From NCBI GenBank assembly GCA_031553775.1, contig JAVBLA010000061.1:1-51660 (forward strand): a stretch of DNA of 51,660 bases, read 5' to 3'. Both the position numbers and the translations under genes were made by a program. The notes below the pieces were generated by a model. The model was not told the origin of the DNA, did not search any database, and saw only the letters and a list, made by a program, of their open reading frames with translations. Of the stretch, positions 40,717 through 48,244 are shown in pieces. The DNA comes from JAISFI01 sp031553775 (GTDB lineage: Bacteria; Bacteroidota; Bacteroidia; Bacteroidales; Azobacteroidaceae). How positions within the stretch are numbered: position 1 is the first letter of the stretch; each line of letters starts with the position of its first letter.

Positions 40717-43434
40717 ATGAAGAAAATATTAGCATACTTATTTTGGGGATTTTTCCTTATAGGAAGAGTCTCCGCACAACAGCCTATTACCGGATTATTA
40801 ATTGAGGAAGGAAATGAAGAGCCTCTGGAACAAGCTACTATCCAGCTATTCAGGCAAAAAGACTCGACCTTCGTAACCGGTACCACCAGTGATCTGAAAG
40901 GACGTTTTACGATCAACAACGTACAGCCGGGCAGATACAGGCTGGCCGTATCATTTATCGGTTTGGCACATGTGAACAAAGAGATCACGATGAAAAACGC
41001 TCCGATCAACCTGGGGACGATCACCTTGGGAGTCAATGAAAATACCCTGGAAGAATTTGTGGTACGAGGTGTTGCAGCACAGGTTTCCGTTAAAAACGAC
41101 ACAATGGAATACAATGCCGTTGCTTTTAAAGTAACGGAAAATGCCGTTACAGAAGACTTACTCAAAAAAATGCCCGGTATTGAAATAGACTCGGAAGGAA
41201 AAGTATATGTCAATGGAGAGGAAGTCAAGAAAATCCGGATCAATGGCAAACGTTTCTTCGGGGGAAACACCAAAATGGCCACTAAAAATCTTCCGGCCGA
41301 CCTGATAGACAAGATACAGATTATCGAAGAACAATCGGAAATGGCGAAGTTAACCGGTTTTGAAGACGGCGAAACAACCAAAATGATCAACATTACCATT
41401 CGAGAAGACAAGAAAAAAGGATTGTTTGCCAATCTGATGGGAGGATATGGAACCGACGACAGATATGAAGCGAACGGTATTGTCAACTGGATGTACGGTG
41501 ACAACATGGCCACAGTCCTGGGAGGTGCAAACAATACCAACAACTCCCGTTTCGAAGGAATCGGCGAAGTCCCCGTCAATATTCCGGGAATGAGAATTTC
41601 CAAAAACCAGATGACCCGTGGTATTACTACCTCTGAAATGATCGGAGGGAATGCTGCATTCATCCTGAGCCCGAATATTAAACTGGAAGCCAATTATTCC
41701 TTCGGCTCTCCATCTACTATTACCAAACAGACTTCCGAACGGGAAAATTTCTTCAAATCGGGCAATAATCAATACTATGACCGGGATATATCAAACAACC
41801 GTTCAGGCAACTCACATAACCTTGGCTTCCGGCTGGAATGGAAAATAGACTCCACTTCCACCCTGATTGTCGATCCGGATTTTACATACAGTGATTTTTC
41901 AGCACTGAACGAATCCAGATATCAAACTTTAAAAGCAACAGAAGATACTGTAAACAGAGGATACACCTATCTCAACACATTGGGATCCGACGTACAGGGA
42001 TCTGCCAGCATTACCTATAGTAAAAAACTCAATAAGAAAGGTCGGACATTGACTTTCAACCTGAGGGGCAATTTCAGCAATTCGGATATAGACGGAACCA
42101 ATATCAATTCCAAACGATATTTTAACAATGGCATTGCCAGCAAAGACAGTATAATAAACCAACAATATACCGACAACAAATCAGCCAAAGGCTACTATAT
42201 ACAAGCATCCTATGTAGAACCTCTTGGAAAAAACAAACGCCTGGAACTCAGACTTAGCCAACGGTTGAACAAAACCGATGCAGACAAACTCAGTCACAGG
42301 TACGACTCCATCGAAAGTTCCTATTCTCCGGAAATAGATCCGCTCTTCTCCAATATCATGGAAAGTACTTTCAATAATTTCCAGGCCAATCTCAGTTTCA
42401 AAAGTTATCACAAAAAATACAGGTATACCCTTGGATTGAAAGCGGAGCCTTCCAACCTGATGACTATTTTCCCATTGAAAGAAGATGTAGAAAGAAAGGT
42501 CTTCAACATTTCTCCTTCCGGAGATCTGACCTACAATTTTCACCGGAAAAAATATCTGAGAATCGATTACCGGGAAAACATCTACCAGCCTTCCGCTACT
42601 CAATTACAACCTGTAGACGATATCAGCAATCCCCTTTATGTAAGGAAAGGAAATCCGGAACTCAAACCCAGACTGGTCCGTTTATTAAGAGGAACTTATT
42701 CGGCATACAACAGTAAGGATTTCAGTCTGCTGACAGCCACCCTGACTGGCTCTCTGACGTCCAATTCCATCGTAAACCGTACGGAATACATGGAAAACGG
42801 CACCCGGATAACAATGCCCGTCAATGTAAACGGGGTTTACAGTGTTTATGGAAATGTACTTTATAACAGACCTTTATTCAACAGAAGTCTTACGATAAAC
42901 ACCTACACTCCCTTTGCTTTTAATAATAATGTAGGATATTCAAAAGACGACAACGCTAAAGAGTTCTATAAGAATAACATTAAAACCACCCGGCTAGGAG
43001 AACGCTTAAAATGTATGTGGCAAAACCATTTCATCGAATTGAGTGCCGGAGCTGAAGTTTCTTATGTAAAATCCCGTAACGAAGTAAACGAGAGACAAAA
43101 TACCGATACATACGACTGGGAATATTTCGGAACCATTTTATTTCGTTTGCCGGCCGGGATCACATTTAACACAGATATTACCGCGGCTTATAAGAGAGGA
43201 TATTTAGGCGGGATGGACACCGACGAAATTATATGGAATGTAGAACTGGAGAAAACTCTTTTCAAAAATAAAAAAGGGATAGTCAGTGTCAAGGGATATG
43301 ACTTATTGCATCAGAGAATGAGTATCAGAAGAATCATTGGAGACAACTACATAGAAGATTCGGAATACAATACCATCAAACCTTATTTCCTGTTTTGTTT
43401 TGCTTATAAATTAAATTTCTGGGGAAAGAAATAA
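40717..43434 (+). CDS. Outer-membrane β-barrel (TonB-dependent receptor-like) protein
   Basis: 905 aa from the ATG at 40717 (MKKILAYLFWGFFLIGRVSA, a clear signal peptide). An in-frame ATG at 40678 would add 13 residues before the signal and would lie upstream of a TATCTTTG -7 element at 40700-40707, so I prefer the inner start. If that element is real, the mRNA is nearly leaderless. The domains are a CarboxypepD_reg-like sandwich (ITGLLIEEGNEEPLEQATIQ...DLKGRFTINNVQPG), then a plug-like region (DLLKKMPGIEIDSEGKVYVNG). Last comes the OMP_b-brl_3 barrel ending YFLFCFAYKLNFWGKK. No SusD partner follows, so it is not a SusC. The ligand is unknown. Confidence 0.88.
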   Translation: MKKILAYLFWGFFLIGRVSAQQPITGLLIEEGNEEPLEQATIQLFRQKDSTFVTGTTSDLKGRFTINNVQPGRYRLAVSFIGLAHVNKEITMKNAPINLGTITLGVNENTLEEFVVRGVAAQVSVKNDTMEYNAVAFKVTENAVTEDLLKKMPGIEIDSEGKVYVNGEEVKKIRINGKRFFGGNTKMATKNLPADLIDKIQIIEEQSEMAKLTGFEDGETTKMINITIREDKKKGLFANLMGGYGTDDRYEANGIVNWMYGDNMATVLGGANNTNNSRFEGIGEVPVNIPGMRISKNQMTRGITTSEMIGGNAAFILSPNIKLEANYSFGSPSTITKQTSERENFFKSGNNQYYDRDISNNRSGNSHNLGFRLEWKIDSTSTLIVDPDFTYSDFSALNESRYQTLKATEDTVNRGYTYLNTLGSDVQGSASITYSKKLNKKGRTLTFNLRGNFSNSDIDGTNINSKRYFNNGIASKDSIINQQYTDNKSAKGYYIQASYVEPLGKNKRLELRLSQRLNKTDADKLSHRYDSIESSYSPEIDPLFSNIMESTFNNFQANLSFKSYHKKYRYTLGLKAEPSNLMTIFPLKEDVERKVFNISPSGDLTYNFHRKKYLRIDYRENIYQPSATQLQPVDDISNPLYVRKGNPELKPRLVRLLRGTYSAYNSKDFSLLTATLTGSLTSNSIVNRTEYMENGTRITMPVNVNGVYSVYGNVLYNRPLFNRSLTINTYTPFAFNNNVGYSKDDNAKEFYKNNIKTTRLGERLKCMWQNHFIELSAGAEVSYVKSRNEVNERQNTDTYDWEYFGTILFRLPAGITFNTDITAAYKRGYLGGMDTDEIIWNVELEKTLFKNKKGIVSVKGYDLLHQRMSIRRIIGDNYIEDSEYNTIKPYFLFCFAYKLNFWGKK

Positions 43435-43467
43435 TTCTTTTTCATCTATAAATCCTGAATTAAAGCG

Positions 43468-43475
43468 TACCTTTG
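43468..43475 (+). promoter_or_regulatory. -7 element for the nitroreductase-EamA pair
   Basis: TACCTTTG is an exact TAnnTTTG, 23 bp upstream of the nitroreductase ATG. No good -33 TTTG is visible at the usual distance. Confidence 0.5.
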
Positions 43476-43498
43476 CGGCCGGTTATTATTTTGTCATC

Positions 43499-44233
43499 AT
43501 GGATTTTTTAGCAAACAGACGAAGCATTCGCAAATACACGAATCAACCGATAGAAGATAGCTTATTAAACAATCTTCTGGAATTAGCGGCACGTTCTTCC
43601 ACCACCGGAAACATGCAACTATACAGTGTGATCGTCACCCGTTTGGAAGAAAAGAAAAGAGCACTGGCTCCGGCGCATTTCAACCAGCCAATGGTAACAC
43701 AGGCTCCTGTAGTCCTCACTATCTGTGCCGATTTCAACCGCTTCAATCTATGGTGTGAACAACGAAAAGCAGTACCGGGTTACAACAACTTCCAATCTTT
43801 CGTCACCGCCCTGATCGATGCTGTGATCTTTGCCCAAACATTCTGTGTAGCGGCAGAATGTGAAGGATTAGGCATTTGCTACATTGGTACCACGACTTAT
43901 AATCCCGACCGTATTACAGATATACTGGAACTGCCCCAATATGTGGTACCCGTTATCACCCTTACGGTGGGTTACCCGGAAGTTATTCCTCCTCAACCCG
44001 ACCGCTTACCTCCCGAAGCTTATATCCATCAGGAAGTATACGGGAATTATACACCCAAAATCATCGACAGCTTATATAAATACAAAGAATCCCTGCCGGA
44101 AAATCTTCAATTCATTGCAGAAAATAATAAAGAGACACTGGCCCAGATATTCACGGATATCAGGTATACAAAGGAAAATAATGAACATTTCTCGGAGGTT
44201 TTACTAAACACCCTCAACAAACAAGGATTTTAA
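43499..44233 (+). CDS. Nitroreductase-family flavoprotein (NADPH-dependent, NfsA-like)
   Basis: 244 aa. MDFLANRRSIRKYTNQPIED is the FMN phosphate-binding start (RRSIRKY). ARSSTTGNMQLYSVIVTR, FCVAAECEGLGICYIGT and VPVITLTVGYPEVIPPQPDR are the other conserved blocks of the NfsA/FRP branch. It uses FMN to reduce nitro compounds, quinones or flavins; the natural substrate is unknown. The EamA gene starts 6 bp after its stop, so the two form an operon. Confidence 0.92.
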   Translation: MDFLANRRSIRKYTNQPIEDSLLNNLLELAARSSTTGNMQLYSVIVTRLEEKKRALAPAHFNQPMVTQAPVVLTICADFNRFNLWCEQRKAVPGYNNFQSFVTALIDAVIFAQTFCVAAECEGLGICYIGTTTYNPDRITDILELPQYVVPVITLTVGYPEVIPPQPDRLPPEAYIHQEVYGNYTPKIIDSLYKYKESLPENLQFIAENNKETLAQIFTDIRYTKENNEHFSEVLLNTLNKQGF

Positions 44234-44239
44234 CCGGTC

Positions 44240-45190
44240 ATGACAAAAGAAAAACTCCACGGTCACATTATCATTCTGATAGTGAACATTATTTTCGCAC
44301 TCAATATGAGTGTTTCCAAATCACTCCTACCCGATCATATCAGTCCCATGGGGCTCACACTGTCGCGTATCCTGTTCGGGTGCATCGCATTCTGGATTAC
44401 GTCCTTATTTGTCCCGCATGAAAAAGTCGGTAAAAAAGACCTGTTTCTGTTATTTATCTGCGGAATGTGCGGATTAGCCCTGAACCAGGGAATCTTTATC
44501 GCCGGATTGAATATAACTTCTCCGGTAGATGCTTCCATATTGGTAACCTGCACGCCTCTGATCGTTATGATATTGGCTTTTTTTATTCTGAAAGAGCCTA
44601 TTACCTGGAAAAAAGCCGGAGGAGTAGTGATGGGCGCTACGGGTGCCATATTCCTGGTACTTTCCGGGGAGCACGGAGAACAAAACAGCAGTAGCGGTCT
44701 TGGCAACTTTCTGATTATTTGCAGCGGACTCTCCTACTCTATTTATTTAGTAATTGCCAAACCTCTGACACAAAAATACAGTGCCGTAACCATGATGAAG
44801 TGGATGTTTCTGTATTCAACCATTGTTTTGCTTCCTTTCGGCTATACCGACCTGTTACAGGCGCCGGTCTATAAAGCTCCCTATCAGGCAAATCTTCTGT
44901 TAGAAGTATTTTATGTTCTGTTTGGGGCCACTTTCATCACCTACCTGCTGATTCCCATGGCCCTGAAACGCATTCGCCCTACTACCGTAAGTATGTATAA
45001 TTATGTACAACCGATCATCGCTTCAATTGTTGCCACCCTGATCGGACAAGATACGATCACGGCTGAAAAAATATTTTCCAGTATACTCATTTTCACCGGA
45101 GTATACTTTGTTACAGTAAGTAAATCCAGAGCACAAATGGAAGAAGAAGAAAGAAAAACGCGAAAAAAAATTATCGATACTCAAGAATAA
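44240..45190 (+). CDS. EamA-family (DMT) transporter
   Basis: 316 aa with ten transmembrane helices in two EamA repeats. The first repeat includes IIFALNMSVSKSLLPDHISPMGLTLSR, the second SGLSYSIYLVIAKPLTQKYS and YNYVQPIIASIVATLIGQD. It ends in a charged cytoplasmic tail (MEEEERKTRKKIIDTQE). Such carriers export or import small metabolites, and the sequence does not tell which. It is coupled to the nitroreductase gene. Confidence 0.92.
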   Translation: MTKEKLHGHIIILIVNIIFALNMSVSKSLLPDHISPMGLTLSRILFGCIAFWITSLFVPHEKVGKKDLFLLFICGMCGLALNQGIFIAGLNITSPVDASILVTCTPLIVMILAFFILKEPITWKKAGGVVMGATGAIFLVLSGEHGEQNSSSGLGNFLIICSGLSYSIYLVIAKPLTQKYSAVTMMKWMFLYSTIVLLPFGYTDLLQAPVYKAPYQANLLLEVFYVLFGATFITYLLIPMALKRIRPTTVSMYNYVQPIIASIVATLIGQDTITAEKIFSSILIFTGVYFVTVSKSRAQMEEEERKTRKKIIDTQE

Positions 45191-45406
45191 AATTTATTTT
45201 TTGGAAAACTTTTCAAAACTGTGAAAAAATTAAAACTCTAACAACCAACGAGATATAATATATTTTAGAAAACTTAACTTTTCAAATATAGAATATATCT
45301 TTCAAAATTTGCCCATTAGAAAAAGAATCTCTAATATTGCACTTGGTTTTAAAAAGAACCACATCTACATATATCATAATAAAATTCACCAAATTATTTT
45401 TTTAAA
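45191..45406. other. AT-rich spacer upstream of nrdJ
   Basis: 216 bp, strongly AT-rich, with no gene. Although the next gene is B12-dependent, I find no cobalamin-riboswitch B12 box (GCCACTG-type) here. A small GGTT...AACC pairing (45343-45358) is the only compact inverted repeat. The promoter is not assigned with confidence. Confidence 0.5.
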
Positions 45407-47944
45407 GTGAAAACAAAGACATACACATTCGACGAAGCGTATAATGCAACGCTCGAATATTTCAATGGGGACGAACTGGCAGCCAAGGTCTGGGTTAATA
45501 AATATGCCCTGAAAGATGCTTTCGGCAATATTTACGAGCAAACGCCGAAAGACATGCACCAACGGTTAGCCTATGAAGTTGCCCGCATTGAAAAAAAATA
45601 TTCCAATCCCTTATCTGAAAAGGAACTTTATGATTTATTCGACGAATTCAAGTATATCGTTCCACAAGGCAGTCCGATGACGGGTATCGGCAACAACTTT
45701 CAAATCGCCTCCCTCTCCAACTGTTTTGTTATCGGAATGGATGGTTCCGCCGACTCTTACGGTGCCATCATTAAAATCGACGAAGAGCAGGTGCAACTGA
45801 TGAAAAGGCGCGGTGGTGTCGGTCACGACCTGTCTCACATCCGCCCCAAAGGCTCACCGGTCAAAAATTCAGCACTGACTTCTACCGGATTGGTACCCTT
45901 CATGGAACGGTACTCTAATTCCACCCGGGAAGTAGCCCAGGACGGAAGGCGTGGCGCCCTGATGTTGAGCGTAGCTATCAAACACCCGGATGCAGAATCT
46001 TTTATCGATGCCAAAATGGTAGAAGGTAAAGTGACCGGAGCGAACGTTTCCGTGAAAATCGACGATGACTTCATGAAAGCAGCCATTGAAGGAAAACCAT
46101 ATTTCCAACAATATCCTATCGGCTCTGAAGAACCAAGCACAGTAAAAGAAATAGATGCACAACCTCTGTGGAAAAAAATTGTATACAATGCATGGAAATC
46201 CGCAGAACCGGGCGTGTTATTCTGGGACACAATCCTGAGGGAATCTATTCCTGATTGCTATGCCGACTTAGGATTCCGGACGGTCTCCACCAACCCTTGT
46301 GGTGAAATTCCCTTGTGTCCGTATGACAGTTGCAGGCTTCTGGCAATCAACCTTTATTCATATGTAGTAAAACCATTCACTCCTGAAGCATACTTTGATT
46401 TCGAGCTATTCGGGAAACATGTTGCATTGGCACAACGGATCATGGATGATATCATTGACCTGGAAACTGAAAAAATCGACCTGATTTTAGAAAAAATAGA
46501 TTCGGATCCTGAAAATGAAGAAGTGAAAGGAGCCGAAAGAATTTTGTGGGGAAAAATCCGCAAAAAAACATTGCAGGGACGCAGGACCGGGGTCGGTATC
46601 ACTGCCGAAGGAGACATGTTGGCTGCATTGAATTTAAGATACGGAACCGAGGCTGCTACCGATTTTTCAGAAAAAGTTCATAAAGAATTAGCACTGTCTG
46701 CCTACCGCTCTTCCGTACAAATGGCTAAGGAACGAGGCGCTTTTGAAATTTACGATTCCAAACGGGAAGATAAAAATCCGTTTATCCTGCGGTTAAAAGA
46801 AGCAGATGGGGAATTATATAAGAATATGGTCAAATACGGACGCCGGAATATTGCCTGCCTTACGGTAGCTCCCACAGGAACAACCAGCTTGATGACACAA
46901 ACCACTTCCGGTATTGAACCCGTATTTTTGCCGGTTTACAAACGCAGAAGAAAAGTCAACCCCAACGACACATCCGTCAAAGTCGATTTTGTGGACGAAA
47001 CCGGAGATGCATTCGAAGAATACATCGTATTCCATCACAAATTTGTAACCTGGATGGAGGCCAACGGTTATCCGACCGCCAAAAAATACACCCCTGAAGA
47101 AGTAGAGGAGCTGGTTGAAAAATCACCTTATTATAAGGCAACTTCCAACGATGTCGATTGGTTACAAAAAGTAAGGATGCAGGGAAGAATACAAAAATGG
47201 GTAGACCACTCCATCAGCGTAACCATCAATTTGCCGAATGACGTCAGCGAAGAATTGGTCGACAAATTATATATAGAAGCCTGGAAATGTGGATGTAAAG
47301 GATGCACCGTTTACCGTGACGGATCCCGCAGCGGCGTGCTGCTATCGGCAGAAGAAAAGAAAAAGAAAGATTGCAACTGCATAGAACAACCGGTTATCGT
47401 AGCCAAACGCCCCAGGGAACTGGATGCCGACATCGTTAAATTCCAGAATAATAAAGAAAAATGGATCGCCTTTATCGGATTGCTGAATAACCGTCCATAT
47501 GAAATCTTCACCGGATTAAATGATGAAGAAGAAGGTATCTTCCTTCCGAAGAATATTGCACACGGTACGATCATCAAAAATGTTGATGAACATGGAAACA
47601 AACGTTATGACTTCCAATATACCAATAAACGGGGGTACAAAACAACCATCGAGGGACTTTCGGATAAATTTGCCCCGGAATTCTGGAATTATGCCAAACT
47701 GATATCCGGCGTGCTTCGTTATGGTATGCCTATCGACCAGGTTATCAAGCTGGTGCAGGGATTGGAATTAAATAACGAATCTATCAACACCTGGAAAAAC
47801 GGTGTGGAAAGGGCTTTGAAAAAGTATGTAACCGACGGTGTGGAAGCCAATGGACAAAAGTGCCCCAACTGTGGCAATGAAACATTGGTTTACCAGGAAG
47901 GATGTCTTACGTGTACCTCTTGCGGGAATTCAAAATGCGGATAA
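45407..47944 (+). CDS. nrdJ: Adenosylcobalamin-dependent (class II) ribonucleotide reductase
   Basis: 845 aa, GTG start; the first residues KTKTYTFDEAYNATLEYFNG match the usual Bacteroidales start. The α/β barrel is intact. SLSNCFVIG has the substrate-reducing Cys. STNPCGEIPLCPYDSC has the thiyl-radical Cys plus the NxCxE motif. APTGTTSLMTQTTSGIEPVF is the phosphate-binding loop region. The C-terminal Cys-rich zinc ribbon (CPNCGNETLVYQEGCLTCTSCGNSKCG-like) recycles the active-site disulfide. It makes deoxyribonucleotides independent of oxygen. Single gene. Confidence 0.96.
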   Translation: MKTKTYTFDEAYNATLEYFNGDELAAKVWVNKYALKDAFGNIYEQTPKDMHQRLAYEVARIEKKYSNPLSEKELYDLFDEFKYIVPQGSPMTGIGNNFQIASLSNCFVIGMDGSADSYGAIIKIDEEQVQLMKRRGGVGHDLSHIRPKGSPVKNSALTSTGLVPFMERYSNSTREVAQDGRRGALMLSVAIKHPDAESFIDAKMVEGKVTGANVSVKIDDDFMKAAIEGKPYFQQYPIGSEEPSTVKEIDAQPLWKKIVYNAWKSAEPGVLFWDTILRESIPDCYADLGFRTVSTNPCGEIPLCPYDSCRLLAINLYSYVVKPFTPEAYFDFELFGKHVALAQRIMDDIIDLETEKIDLILEKIDSDPENEEVKGAERILWGKIRKKTLQGRRTGVGITAEGDMLAALNLRYGTEAATDFSEKVHKELALSAYRSSVQMAKERGAFEIYDSKREDKNPFILRLKEADGELYKNMVKYGRRNIACLTVAPTGTTSLMTQTTSGIEPVFLPVYKRRRKVNPNDTSVKVDFVDETGDAFEEYIVFHHKFVTWMEANGYPTAKKYTPEEVEELVEKSPYYKATSNDVDWLQKVRMQGRIQKWVDHSISVTINLPNDVSEELVDKLYIEAWKCGCKGCTVYRDGSRSGVLLSAEEKKKKDCNCIEQPVIVAKRPRELDADIVKFQNNKEKWIAFIGLLNNRPYEIFTGLNDEEEGIFLPKNIAHGTIIKNVDEHGNKRYDFQYTNKRGYKTTIEGLSDKFAPEFWNYAKLISGVLRYGMPIDQVIKLVQGLELNNESINTWKNGVERALKKYVTDGVEANGQKCPNCGNETLVYQEGCLTCTSCGNSKCG

Positions 47945-47975
47945 AATAAAAAAAATAAAAAAAAGTGTGCTTTTC

Positions 47976-48008
47976 TTTGCATTATATGAAATTTATTTCA
48001 TACATTTG
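47976..48008 (+). promoter_or_regulatory. Promoter of the candidate ncRNA / malQ leader
   Basis: TTTG (47976-47979), 21 bp, TACATTTG (48001-48008), an exact -7 element. The predicted start is near 48015, about 230 nt before malQ, far longer than a normal leader. Confidence 0.75.
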
Positions 48009-48012
48009 CACC

Positions 48013-48204
48013 AACACTTATTCACCAGTGTTATTCAATTTTAATGTTTTTTGAATTCTTGAAAAAAATAAGATAAAGGCTCCGTTTTGCCGCAAAAGCA
48101 TCCCCTTTGGCCTTGACTAATACGGTTATGTTAAAATCCTTCTTTTTACTTAAGTGAGTGTATATTTAGGATGTGGATGCAGACAGCAACGGAGCTTTTT
48201 TTTT
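48013..48204 (+). ncRNA. Candidate structured RNA of about 190 nt ending in an intrinsic terminator (6S/Bacteroidales-1-like or malQ leader)
   Basis: Starting just after a consensus promoter, the sequence pairs at several levels. AACACT/AGTGTT is the first hairpin. GCTCCGTT (48079-48086) pairs with AACGGAGC (48188-48195). Inside that, GCATCC (48098-48103) pairs with GGATGC (48175-48180), and ATCCT (48136-48140) with AGGAT (48168-48172). Nine Ts follow the outer stem. There is no open reading frame. Length, nested long-range stem with internal loops, promoter and terminator suit an independent RNA such as the Bacteroidales 6S-like class. The alternative is an attenuator controlling malQ, which begins 41 bp after the T-run. 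Confidence 0.6.
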
Positions 48205-48244
48205 CTATCCGGCATAAAACGCCACATTTGCAAAAAAACAGCAA

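Noticed and set aside
40695..41772. Minus-strand frames of 332 and 140 codons opposite the outer-membrane receptor gene
   Set aside because: The plus-strand gene has signal peptide, domain order and barrel; the antisense frames show no domain and arise from codon bias.
45191..45406. Cobalamin riboswitch before the B12-dependent reductase
   Set aside because: No B12-box-like sequence or extended paired structure was seen in this AT-rich spacer.
47311..47601. Minus-strand frame of 96 codons inside nrdJ
   Set aside because: Shadow of nrdJ, whose Cys motifs and zinc ribbon are intact on the plus strand.
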